Positions 1-8,079 of a DNA stretch of 49,811 nucleotides are shown one piece after another. How positions within the stretch are numbered: the first letter of the stretch is position 1; each line of letters begins with the position of its first letter. The DNA comes from CAZMVU01 sp964569295 (GTDB lineage Bacteria; Hydrogenedentota; Hydrogenedentia; Hydrogenedentales; JAGMZX01): assembly GCA_964569295.1 (NCBI GenBank), contig CAZMVU010000010.1, forward strand, positions 1 to 49,811. Reading direction: 5' to 3'. The position numbers and the translations under genes are program-made. The notes beneath the pieces were generated by a model. That model was not told the DNA's origin, did no database searches, and saw only the letters and a list, made by a program, of their open reading frames with translations.

Positions 1-260
1 CCCACGGCCTTTGCGGGAAAAGCGGTGGCAAGCCACAGCAGTCCAAAGTGCGCCTGCGTCTTGACTCATAGAAACAGCGGGTGGGCCAGAACCGCGACCC
101 GCGCTGATACCAGGGCGTTGTATGACGTATGGGAAACGGCTCACGGCAAACGGCTAAAGAATTACTTATCGTTATTTCTTGCCCGTTACTATCTTCAAGG
201 CCCTAAAGATCGTAGTGGCGTTTCGGCTTGCCTTCCCGCGTTTTTTTGCCGGGCACTTCC
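1..260. other. Left edge, no gene seen
   Basis: No reading frame here has a convincing start, ribosome binding site or recognisable protein. Short open frames that enter the next gene are antisense to it. No clear hairpin with a T tract is visible, although a T-rich stretch near 241-247 lies just beyond the 3' end of the minus-strand gene that stops at 261. Confidence 0.4.
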
Positions 261-2669
261 TTATTGGCGCTGCAGGTCGTCCATGTTGGCCAGGCGCCAA
301 CTGTCTCCCGCGTCCGGGGACATCATCAACGCACGGCGGGTTCCCCGGTGGTCATTTCGGTAGAACCAGTAGGTAGACCAGTAGTCATAGGACAGATAGA
401 GCGTGCTGTCCCGGTCGATGGTGAGCCGATGATAAAAAATGCTGTATCCGGAGAAGGGGGCGACCACCAGCGGCTGCGGGTCTGACCATGGTTCGCCCGG
501 GGATTTGCGCATGTAGGACAAGGTGGCGTAGTGGTAGGCGGGGAAATATTGCCGGTCGTCGTTCCAGAGCCGAAAAACGGCATGGACCGTGTCGTCGTCG
601 CTGCAGACCATGCCGACGTAGGTCTGCCGGAGGCCCGGTCCGATCTCCTCCGCGTCGGTCCAGCCGTCTCCCGCGTCATGGGATTGCCGCGAGCGGGCGT
701 AACGGAATGTACGGCCGTGTGTTCCAATCAGCACGTGCAGGTGGCCGGTGCTGTCCATAGTGATGCTGGGCGTGTTATGCACGTCGTTGGCTGGCGGGCC
801 GTACCCCACGAGGGCGGGCTTGCCCAGGGTTCCGCTGTTTCGGTCATAGGTAACCGCGTAGGTGGGAACCCCCTCGACGTCTTTGTCCGGGTCGGTGGCC
901 TCGCCCCAAGCCACATGAACCTTGCCATCGCGTGAAATGACCGACGACGGTATGCCGGAATGGGCGGAAAACCCGATGCACTTGCTGGACAGCCGCACCG
1001 GGTCCGGGATGGAAATGTTTCCGTCTCCATCTTTTTCCGGCAGGAGCAGGTGTAAGTCATTCAAACGCCGCCATATCCGGTCCGGATCTCTTTCCGTGAG
1101 CGTGTAACAAACGAGCGGTGGGGGTCCATCAGGGGTATTGTGCCCGGAGAATTGGGCGATGTCGAACTTTCCATCTACGGGGAGGGGGTAAGCCCGGAAG
1201 GTGGCGCCTTTGTCGTTTGAATGGAGCAGTGCCGGCCTCCCCCCGGCCCGGGCGATGAGGTAAACCCCGTTGTCGCTGTCGAAGGCGACCTTGGAAGACA
1301 GGAGATTCAGTGGAACGGTTTGTCCATCCGGGAGCACGGCGGATTTGGTCTCCGCCCATTGTTCGCCGCATAGACGGTGCACTCCGCTTTCCGATGTGAT
1401 GAAAGGCCGGTTGTCCGTGTCGAAGTAGATTTGGTTAGTGAGTGGGTAGGTGGGCCGATAGCCGAACAGCGCGTTCTCGTGTCTGTAGGGCTTCAGCACC
1501 AGTGGCACCGGTAAGGGTTCGGTTGCGGGGGCTGTTCCCCGGCGCAGCACGAGCGTGGCGTAGGTAGACACGTCGGGCGTGTCCCGGGGTGTAACGCGGA
1601 CGTGGCATGTCCACGCGTCTCCTTCTTCAGGAATTGTGTACGTGAGTGATACGGGTATCGCGCGCCTGGCCGGCACCGTGACTTTTTCTTTCGCGAGTTC
1701 GACTGGCCAGGGTGGTCCGGGGTGTTCGATGTTCAAGTCGAAGGTTCTGGGGGTCTGGGCGTTGTTGTGGACCTCGAATGCGGCCGTTCCCGGGGCTGCG
1801 TCTTTGTCGTAGACCACCTTGCTGTATGGCGTGATCAGCCACCGGTTCGCGTGGACTGGAAACCAGGAGTCCCGGTGCGGTGTCCAGAGTGGAAAATCCG
1901 GGAAGTCACTGCCCTCCGGCCATCGTGTCACGCCGTCAATGTGCACCGTTGCCTGAAAAGATGCCAGTTTCAAGCGCCACGGCACAGCGTCGCGCGGTAC
2001 ATCCGCCGGAACGACATGCTGTGCGGTGCCCGCTTCATCCGGTGTTATCACGGCGATTTGCCTGTCCCGGGCATCGTACAGCATTGGCGGGGCCGCGTCA
2101 GTGGACAAGCCGGTGACCTCCAGCGAGAAGGCCCGTTGTTCCGGCCGGAAGCACACCTCTCCGGGCTGTTCGGGGCTCCGCAGCACCAGGGGTTCCTCGT
2201 GCGCAGCATCCCGGTGCCCGCGCGACGTCTCGACGAGGTAGTGCCGGCAATTGGTGCGGAAGCCCCAGGCGATGTCCTCGCCATAGCGGTCCTGGGTCAC
2301 CGTAATGTTCAGGGCGTAGATGCCGCGCGCGCCGGCGTGGGTGGTAAGCCGGATGCGTTGCACGGGGCCCTTTTCCGGCCCCTCGACATCGGGGATGTAC
2401 ACATCTTCCAGTACCGTGCGATCCGGTCCCACCAGGATAGCCCGCAGAAAGGTGGTGCGGTTCTTCCGGTTGAGGTCCTGCTTCTCGACTTCCACCCAGA
2501 ATTCGCCGGGCTCGACCAGAAAATACACGCCGCCGCATCCGCCGAAATGGAGGGCGGACTCGGAGGATTGCTCAGCGTCCGACGCCCGGGCGCCCGCGGG
2601 ATGTGCGGATTGCGCCAGTGCGACAAGGAGCGCAACCCCGGCGTACTTGATCCAATGGATTTGTTGCAT
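261..2669 (-). CDS. Secreted Asp-box (sialidase/BNR-like) protein
   Basis: This 802-residue protein starts with a Sec signal peptide (a hydrophobic core at about residues 10-25 ending in AHPAGARA), so it should be exported. The start is fixed by a strong AAGGAGGT ribosome site 5-12 bases upstream. The N-terminal half looks beta-rich and carries no motif I recognise. The C-terminal half (about residues 400-800) has Asp-box-like motifs (SNDKGATF and, near the end, SPDAGDSW) and repeated strand-turn segments as in BNR/sialidase beta-propellers. I do not see a full set of sialidase catalytic residues (FRIP arginine, Asp, Tyr/Glu), so enzymatic activity is uncertain and carbohydrate binding is equally possible. 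It stands alone and is transcribed away from lnt across a 515-base divergent gap. Confidence 0.75.
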   Translation of the reverse strand: MQQIHWIKYAGVALLVALAQSAHPAGARASDAEQSSESALHFGGCGGVYFLVEPGEFWVEVEKQDLNRKNRTTFLRAILVGPDRTVLEDVYIPDVEGPEKGPVQRIRLTTHAGARGIYALNITVTQDRYGEDIAWGFRTNCRHYLVETSRGHRDAAHEEPLVLRSPEQPGEVCFRPEQRAFSLEVTGLSTDAAPPMLYDARDRQIAVITPDEAGTAQHVVPADVPRDAVPWRLKLASFQATVHIDGVTRWPEGSDFPDFPLWTPHRDSWFPVHANRWLITPYSKVVYDKDAAPGTAAFEVHNNAQTPRTFDLNIEHPGPPWPVELAKEKVTVPARRAIPVSLTYTIPEEGDAWTCHVRVTPRDTPDVSTYATLVLRRGTAPATEPLPVPLVLKPYRHENALFGYRPTYPLTNQIYFDTDNRPFITSESGVHRLCGEQWAETKSAVLPDGQTVPLNLLSSKVAFDSDNGVYLIARAGGRPALLHSNDKGATFRAYPLPVDGKFDIAQFSGHNTPDGPPPLVCYTLTERDPDRIWRRLNDLHLLLPEKDGDGNISIPDPVRLSSKCIGFSAHSGIPSSVISRDGKVHVAWGEATDPDKDVEGVPTYAVTYDRNSGTLGKPALVGYGPPANDVHNTPSITMDSTGHLHVLIGTHGRTFRYARSRQSHDAGDGWTDAEEIGPGLRQTYVGMVCSDDDTVHAVFRLWNDDRQYFPAYHYATLSYMRKSPGEPWSDPQPLVVAPFSGYSIFYHRLTIDRDSTLYLSYDYWSTYWFYRNDHRGTRRALMMSPDAGDSWRLANMDDLQRQ

Positions 2670-2840
2670 GGTGCACCTCCTTATAGACTGCCGGCGGCGC
2701 GTTCACGGGCTTTTTGGTTCGCGGCAGCATGGCGCGTCGATCGCGTCGTGTCCCGCATTCCCGGCAGGCGCAGCAAGCATGGCCGGAATTCAGGCCCGGA
2801 TTCAAGGTATGGAGCAAGCTCCGTAGACGACGCGTGGCGT

Positions 2841-2846
2841 ATTATA
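2841..2846 (-). promoter_or_regulatory. Possible -10 element for the Asp-box gene
   Basis: The minus strand reads TATAAT here, a perfect -10 hexamer, about 170 bases upstream of the start at 2669. No TTGACA-like hexamer lies 16-18 bases further upstream and there is no TGn extension, so this is a weak call. Confidence 0.2.
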
Positions 2847-2965
2847 CGGAGGTAAGCAGACCCCGGACCGTTGGCGGATAATGCGCTTTTGCTCTCAGCG
2901 CAGCTTTGGATGGTGTAAACTGCTCTATTGTGTGTATTGGGCGAGTATGTACGTCTCGTGTTACC

Positions 2966-3124
2966 CGCTCTTCGAACGGCGCCAAGTTCGCGGTGATCCC
3001 GATGTGCGGCCTGCACGGCAACCAGGTATATACCGTGTGCGCCATGATGGCCCAGAACTTCGGGCGTGCGATGCAGAGGTTTGCCATGCCTCGGGAAGGG
3101 TGGCGCGTGTTGGCATGGGCGTAA
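2966..3124 (+). pseudogene. Probable transposase C-terminal remnant
   Basis: One plus-strand frame reads SSNGAKFAVIPMCGLHGN followed by QVYTVCAMMAQNFGRAMQ. The order IP-x-x-x-L-x-x-N-x-x-Y followed by a hydrophobic helix and a Q/H-N-x-x-R motif is what I know from the C-terminal end of DDE transposases of the IS1380/IS4 type. There is no start codon with a ribosome site, and no upstream DDE domain or inverted repeats. I read it as a decayed insertion-sequence tail; it could be coincidental coding-like sequence. Confidence 0.3.
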
Positions 3125-3145
3125 CCGGGGATTGCAGCGTGCGAC

Positions 3146-3175
3146 TTGACGGGGCGGGTGGGGGTTGCGCATGAT
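3146..3175 (+). promoter_or_regulatory. Possible lnt promoter (leaderless?)
   Basis: TTGACG (3146-3151) and CATGAT (3170-3175) are separated by 18 bases, matching the sigma-70 consensus at 5/6 and 4/6. Transcription would begin within a few bases of the lnt ATG at 3185, which has no clear ribosome site, so a leaderless mRNA is possible. Confidence 0.3.
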
Positions 3176-3184
3176 TCGCGGGTC

Positions 3185-4705
3185 ATGAAGATGTTTTTGA
3201 AAACGTATGGCATGTCGCTTGCTTCGGGCGTGCTGGTGGCGCTTGCCTTTCCGTCCTGGGGCCTGTGGTTCCTGGGGTGGGCCGGGCTGGCGCTGTTGTT
3301 TTGGCGTGTGGCGGCATTGCGGCCCCGGGATGCGGGGGCGCAGTTTTTTGCGGCGGGGTGGATATTTCATTCGTTGTTGCTGCACTGGCTCACGGCGAAT
3401 ATCTTTTGGGCCGGGGGCTGGGCGCTGGTGGGGTATCAACTGTTATGCATCGGGCTGGCTTTGTTCTGGGCGGTGATCGGTGTGGCGTGGGCGTGGGCGC
3501 GGACTCGGCGCGGTGGACTGGGCGGTGCGCTCGGGCTGGCATTGCTCTGGCCGGCGATGGAACTGGCGATGGCGCGGTTGTTCAGTGGGTTTGGCTGGAG
3601 CGCTTTGGCGTATAGCCAGGGTCCGAATCTTTTGCTGGTGCAGTGGGCGGCGATAGGCGGCGTGGCGCTGGTGGGTTTTTTGATTGCGCTGATAAGCGGT
3701 CTTGTGGCGCTGGGTATTCGCGAGCGGCACTGGCGGTGGTATCGGCTTGCGGCGGCCGTCGTGCTTTTGGCGGCCGTGCATGGCGTGGGCGGCTTTCTCT
3801 ATGCCGGGCCCGGGGCCCCGGAGGGCGCTATCGAGGTAGGGATCGTGCAGACGGGCTTTGCCCAGGAGATGAAGTACTACGGCGGCTACGAAGAGCACCT
3901 TGTCGATCGTGCGGCGCGGCAGACAGCGAATCTTTGCGGCCGGTCGTCGCCGGATTTGGTGGTCTGGCCCGAGGCTACGGTCATGGGTTCCTTCGATGCG
4001 CCGCCTTTCGAGGCCATGCTGGCCGCGGTGGCGGCCGAGAATGACACCACGTTGTTTACGGGCGCGGTGCGCCGGGCGGATAACCGGGGCTACAATGCGG
4101 GCGCGCTGGTGCAACCCGGCAGCGGTGTCGGGGATTATTACGATAAGGTGCACTTGGTGCCCTTTGGAGAGTACATGCCTTTTGAAGACAGCTTGCCGTT
4201 CCTGCGGCAGCTCGTACCGGTCGACGCCGCCGCGGGCGAGAAGCAGAAGGTGTTCGATGTGGCGGGGCGTGCGTTTGGACCGTTGATCTGCTTCGAGGTG
4301 TTGCATGCGCCCCTGGTGGAGAATCTGCGTGAATTGGGGGCCGATTTCCTTGTGGTGGTGACTAACCTGGCGTGGTTCGGGCAGAGTGGCGCATTGGCCC
4401 AGGAATTCGAGCTCGGCCGCATGCGCGCTATCGAGACGCGGCTTCCGCTGGTGCACGCTGCGAACACGGGCATCTCGGGTGTGTTCGACCCGTATGGCAA
4501 CTTTCGGGGTATGCATGATACCTATCCGCCGGAAGCGACTCGAATGCGGCCAATGGCGCGCACTTTCGCGCTGCCTGCGCCGGCGGCGCGGCCGTTGGCC
4601 GGTGGTCCGCGCTATGTCCCTTATGCGTTGGCGGTGGGGGCGGTGGTGCTGCTGCTGATCGCGGCTGTGTGGCCGGAGGCACGTGCGGACGCGGTGGAAG
4701 CGTAG
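3185..4705 (+). CDS. lnt: Apolipoprotein N-acyltransferase Lnt
   Basis: Lnt transfers the third acyl chain onto the N-terminal cysteine of lipoproteins at the periplasmic face of the inner membrane. The 506-residue product has a hydrophobic N-terminal half with several membrane helices, a nitrilase-fold domain (about residues 215-470) and a C-terminal membrane helix. The Glu-Lys-Cys triad is visible: E263 in WPEATVMG, K321 in KVHLVPFGEY and C369 in LICFEV. Length and triad spacing match the Escherichia coli enzyme. I start at ATG 3185 because it opens directly into the first membrane helix. An in-frame TTG at 3146 would add 13 residues, and no start has a good ribosome site. It is followed after 12 bases by murJ. 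Its presence implies a Gram-negative envelope with triacylated lipoproteins. Confidence 0.93.
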   Translation: MKMFLKTYGMSLASGVLVALAFPSWGLWFLGWAGLALLFWRVAALRPRDAGAQFFAAGWIFHSLLLHWLTANIFWAGGWALVGYQLLCIGLALFWAVIGVAWAWARTRRGGLGGALGLALLWPAMELAMARLFSGFGWSALAYSQGPNLLLVQWAAIGGVALVGFLIALISGLVALGIRERHWRWYRLAAAVVLLAAVHGVGGFLYAGPGAPEGAIEVGIVQTGFAQEMKYYGGYEEHLVDRAARQTANLCGRSSPDLVVWPEATVMGSFDAPPFEAMLAAVAAENDTTLFTGAVRRADNRGYNAGALVQPGSGVGDYYDKVHLVPFGEYMPFEDSLPFLRQLVPVDAAAGEKQKVFDVAGRAFGPLICFEVLHAPLVENLRELGADFLVVVTNLAWFGQSGALAQEFELGRMRAIETRLPLVHAANTGISGVFDPYGNFRGMHDTYPPEATRMRPMARTFALPAPAARPLAGGPRYVPYALAVGAVVLLLIAAVWPEARADAVEA

Positions 4706-4717
4706 GGGGGAAACAGC

Positions 4718-6301
4718 GTGTCGGACTCGAAGGGGCAATTGTCGCGGTTTATGGCGGTATTCGCCGGGGGCACCCTGCTCAGCCGGGTGTTCGGCCTGAT
4801 CCGTGACATAGTCACCGCCGCGCTTATTCCCACTTACGCGCGCGATGCCTTCCTCTTTGCGTTTCGCCTGCCGAACATGCTGCGCGACATTCTGGGCGAA
4901 GGCGCTACCAATGCCGCGTTTGTGCCCGTATTTGCCGAAGCGCAGGAGAAGGACACAGCCGACGGTTTCCGCGTGCTGGTTTCGGCGGTATTTTCCGCGA
5001 TGATCCTGGTGTTGGCGGTGGTGGTCGTGCTTGGTGTACTGGCCATGCCGGCGCTGCCGTGGATACTCGATGGGCTGCGTCCGATTACCGGTGCGGCGCC
5101 GAAGGATCCCGAGCGCCTGCGCATGACGATTGGGCTCATGCAGTGGACCTTTCCGTACCTGTTCTTCATCGGGTTGGCAGCTTTTGCCATGGCGCCGTTG
5201 TTCACCATGCGCCGCTACGGTACGCCTTCGTGGTCGCCCGCTCTGCTCAACGTGGCGCTTATCGCCTTTTGCGTGGCCCTTTACAACTACTTCGATAACC
5301 CGGCATGGGCGCTGGTGATTGGTGTATGGGTGGGCGGCGTGGCGCAGTTGGGCGTGTTGCTCTTTGCCATGCGGCGGCACACGGGTGTGTTCGTGCCGAA
5401 TTTCCGGTTGCGGCACCCGGGTATACGCAAGGTTTTCTGGCTGCTGTTGCCGGTGATGTTCGGGCAGGCTACGGCGGAAGTGAACAAGCTGGTCGACAAT
5501 TTCTTTGCCTACTCGCTGGCGGAAGGCACGGTGACCGCCCTTTTTTATGCGAACCGGCTGGTGCAGTTGCCGTTGTCCATCTTCGGGGTAGCGGTATCCG
5601 TGGCGATTTTGCCGGCCATATCGCGTGCGGTGGCCCGGGGTAATCACGCAGAAGCGCGCGACACGGTACTCCACGGTTACCGGCAGAGTTTTTTCCTTGT
5701 TTTCCCGGCCATGCTCGGACTGGTGGTGCTGCGCGAGCCTATCATGCGGCTGTTGTTCGAGCGCGGCGCCTTCTCGACGCGGGAGACAGATATGGCGTCG
5801 GCGGCGCTCTTGTATTACGGTTTTGGTTTGCTGGCTTTTGTATGGGTGAAGATTTCGGTGCAGGGATTCTATGCGCACCATGACACCCGGACCCCGGTTA
5901 TCATATCGGCGGCGAGCATGTTCTTGAACATTCTGCTGAACTGCGTGCTTGTGGGGCCGCTGGGTTTCCGGGGCCTGGCGCTTGCCACGACGATCTCTTT
6001 CACCATGAACTTTGTGCTGCTTTACGCCATGCTCAACGTACGCGTTGGCACGCTCTGGAACCGCGAGACGGCGGCGGCGGCGTTCAAGATTGTGCTGGCG
6101 GGGTGCATGGTTACGGCGCTTGCCTACGGGATTGCGCACCAAGTGCAGTGGCGCATGGGTGTCGAGCCTTTTCACGCGCGCTTGCTGGCGGTCGTGCTGC
6201 CGGTAGCGGCGGCCGCCAGCGCGTACCTCGGTCTCGCCAAGGCGTTGGACATCCCGGAGCTACAGCACTTCGCCGCGATATTCCGCCGCTCGAATCCATG
6301 A
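4718..6301 (+). CDS. murJ: Lipid II flippase MurJ (MviN)
   Basis: MurJ flips undecaprenyl-linked peptidoglycan precursor (lipid II) across the cytoplasmic membrane. The 527-residue product is hydrophobic throughout, compatible with the 14 membrane helices of the family. It has the conserved N-terminal block RVFGLIRDIVTAALIP followed by FRLPNMLRDILGEGATNAAF, which carries the basic and acidic residues typical of MurJ. The start is a GTG at 4718 with a GGGGGG-AAA purine-rich ribosome site. It lies 12 bases after lnt, so the two are probably co-transcribed. No truncation is seen. Confidence 0.95.
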   Translation: MSDSKGQLSRFMAVFAGGTLLSRVFGLIRDIVTAALIPTYARDAFLFAFRLPNMLRDILGEGATNAAFVPVFAEAQEKDTADGFRVLVSAVFSAMILVLAVVVVLGVLAMPALPWILDGLRPITGAAPKDPERLRMTIGLMQWTFPYLFFIGLAAFAMAPLFTMRRYGTPSWSPALLNVALIAFCVALYNYFDNPAWALVIGVWVGGVAQLGVLLFAMRRHTGVFVPNFRLRHPGIRKVFWLLLPVMFGQATAEVNKLVDNFFAYSLAEGTVTALFYANRLVQLPLSIFGVAVSVAILPAISRAVARGNHAEARDTVLHGYRQSFFLVFPAMLGLVVLREPIMRLLFERGAFSTRETDMASAALLYYGFGLLAFVWVKISVQGFYAHHDTRTPVIISAASMFLNILLNCVLVGPLGFRGLALATTISFTMNFVLLYAMLNVRVGTLWNRETAAAAFKIVLAGCMVTALAYGIAHQVQWRMGVEPFHARLLAVVLPVAAAASAYLGLAKALDIPELQHFAAIFRRSNP

Positions 6302-6348
6302 GGATGCCAACCCCGTGTCTTTGCAGATGGGGTGCTGTTACGGTGCGC

Positions 6349-6377
6349 TTGGTTACTCACTGGCTGCGGGGTATAAT
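6349..6377 (+). promoter_or_regulatory. Sigma-70-type promoter
   Basis: TTGGTT (6349-6354) and a perfect TATAAT (6372-6377) are 17 bases apart. They lie about 40 bases upstream of the exported-protein gene that starts at 6421. This is the best consensus promoter I see in the window and suggests that the gene is not simply read through from murJ. Confidence 0.6.
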
Positions 6378-6420
6378 CAAGGCCCCTTTAGGCAAGATGG
6401 CAGCTATCAGGAGAACATGA

Positions 6421-8034
6421 ATGAGTGTGCGTATTCCATATGCTTTGCTGGTGACCCTGGTGGTTGCGCTGGTGGCGGGTGCCGCCGATGCACAGCAACG
6501 GCTGAAGACCTGGAAACTGCGTGAGCATTACACCTGGGACTCGCCCCATGGGCGCTTGCTCTATTTCGCGGACAATGCGGAATGGTGCGTGTTTGCGGGT
6601 GAAGCCGAAGATTCGGTGGTACTGGACTATGTCGGCTTCGAGGTCACCCTGGCGGATGGCACCCACTTCACGCAGGACGATCTCGGTGACGGCGCGGCGG
6701 AACCGGAACGCTTCGAAGGCGATTTCGGGGCGGGGCGGCACATCGAGGTACGCTTTCCGGAACGGGAGGGGATGGTGGTTATTCACCGCATCTCGATCCT
6801 GAACGAGTATCCCTTTATGTTCTTCCAACTGATGTTGACCAATAAGCGCGAAACCCCGATCGAGGTGGCCACTATCAAGCCGCTGGTCTTGAAGCCGGGA
6901 GGTATTCCGCAGCGTGCGGGCGAAGTCGAACTCGAGTTGCGGTCCATCAACACCCGGGGCGGGCGGCCGGTTTACAGCCGCAATGATGCCCCTATTTTCG
7001 GCTTGGTAAAGATACCGGCGCACCCGCTTACGTTGTCTCTCGGGGTGCTGCCGCGCGGACGTGCACAGCACGGGATTTTCCTGGACGCCTACGAAGGCGC
7101 CTGGCAAGGCACGATTACAGGTGAATACAAGCCGGCGTTCGCGCTGGCGCCCGGTGAGACGCTCGAGGCAGCGCCGCTTTTCGTGACGGCGAATACGCCC
7201 TCGGAAGATGAAGTGTCGTTGTACTATGCCTGGGCGCTGAAATCGTTGCAGCCTGTACAACTTCAGGGTCATGTGCCGATTGTATGGGCATCGGTTGGTG
7301 AGGGTGGCGGGCTGAAGGAGCTTGTGTCCAACGCGAAGGCCGCGCGCGACGTGGGTATTGCTCATGCTCTGGTGCCGGCCGGCTGGGAGAGCCTGCCGGG
7401 TTCGCACCGGGGCCGCCTGCCCGATTTCCCACGCGATGCAGGTGTTATTGCGTCGGTGTTGAGTGGCGCCGGCATGAAAGCCGGCGTGACGGTAGACGCG
7501 CTGGCGGTGCAGAAGCTGCGTGACAAGTACGTGGTGACGGCGGACGACGGCCAGTCCTGGGTGAAACTGGGGGATGCCGAGGCGCATGCAGCCGCGGTGA
7601 ATCATTTGCGCGCGTTGTTGCGCGAGGGCTTTGATTTTCTGGCGGTGGCGCCCTCGGCTGTGCCGGATGCGGTGCTGCGTGAGCTGGGCCATACCCGGGC
7701 ACAGGCAGAGCATATCGCGTTCCAGTTGGCGGTCGAAGCGGCTGATGGAAAGCCCGTATTCCCCACGGCGGCAGACATACTGCCGGCCGAAACGGGTGTT
7801 TGGCAGGAAGCGGCGCGTGCCTCGAACCGCATGGGCCGGTTCGCGTTGCTTGTGGCGCCGGTGCAGTTTGATGCGGACAAGGCGGGGGAGTTGCCGGCGC
7901 CGCTGGTAGATGCCATGGCCGGCTGGGAAGGGCCGCTCGAGGTGGTGGGACGCGTGAACGGGAAGACGAAGGCCGGGCTGCGCCAGGTAATCACGCGCCA
8001 AAAAGCTGCGCAGGAAACACGGATAGACGGCTAG
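6421..8034 (+). CDS. Exported protein, possible glycoside-hydrolase-like
   Basis: The 537-residue product starts with a Sec signal peptide ending in VAGAADA, and AGGAG lies 8 bases before the ATG. Residues about 30-270 look like an all-beta domain rich in aromatic and acidic residues. Residues about 285-500 alternate strand and helix like a TIM barrel, including a lysine-rich insert, and resemble the general layout of alpha-galactosidase-type (GH36/GH27/GH97) enzymes. I cannot identify a catalytic nucleophile or acid with confidence, so the family is not assigned. It has its own promoter and is followed by a hairpin. A secreted polysaccharide-acting role is an inference from the layout only. 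Confidence 0.7.
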   Translation: MSVRIPYALLVTLVVALVAGAADAQQRLKTWKLREHYTWDSPHGRLLYFADNAEWCVFAGEAEDSVVLDYVGFEVTLADGTHFTQDDLGDGAAEPERFEGDFGAGRHIEVRFPEREGMVVIHRISILNEYPFMFFQLMLTNKRETPIEVATIKPLVLKPGGIPQRAGEVELELRSINTRGGRPVYSRNDAPIFGLVKIPAHPLTLSLGVLPRGRAQHGIFLDAYEGAWQGTITGEYKPAFALAPGETLEAAPLFVTANTPSEDEVSLYYAWALKSLQPVQLQGHVPIVWASVGEGGGLKELVSNAKAARDVGIAHALVPAGWESLPGSHRGRLPDFPRDAGVIASVLSGAGMKAGVTVDALAVQKLRDKYVVTADDGQSWVKLGDAEAHAAAVNHLRALLREGFDFLAVAPSAVPDAVLRELGHTRAQAEHIAFQLAVEAADGKPVFPTAADILPAETGVWQEAARASNRMGRFALLVAPVQFDADKAGELPAPLVDAMAGWEGPLEVVGRVNGKTKAGLRQVITRQKAAQETRIDG

Positions 8035-8040
8035 TGTACC

Positions 8041-8059
8041 GGGAGGGTCGCAGCCTCCC
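8041..8059 (+). terminator. Hairpin after the exported-protein gene
   Basis: GGGAGG (8041-8046) and CCTCCC (8054-8059) form a perfect 6-base stem with a 7-base loop, seven bases after a stop codon and just before ubiB. There is no T tract, so it may be an RNA-stabilising or weak termination structure. Confidence 0.3.
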
Positions 8060-8079
8060 CCTGCGACACAAGACAGCCG

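Larger units (their letters stand above)
2670..3184. other. 515-base divergent intergenic region
   Basis: The gap separates the minus-strand Asp-box gene from lnt. It holds a minus-strand TATAAT (plus-strand ATTATA at 2841-2846) with no good -35 partner, about 170 bases before the Asp-box gene. It also holds a likely transposase remnant (2966-3124) and a possible promoter directly in front of lnt (3146-3175). The remaining sequence shows nothing I can name. Confidence 0.4.

Noticed and set aside
1722..2855. Plus-strand open frame across the Asp-box gene
   Set aside because: It runs antisense to a gene with a strong ribosome site, signal peptide and Asp boxes.
3443..6175. Minus-strand open frame of about 910 codons opposite lnt and murJ
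   Set aside because: Same reason: it lies across two well-identified genes, and its product is unnaturally rich in His, Arg and Gln.
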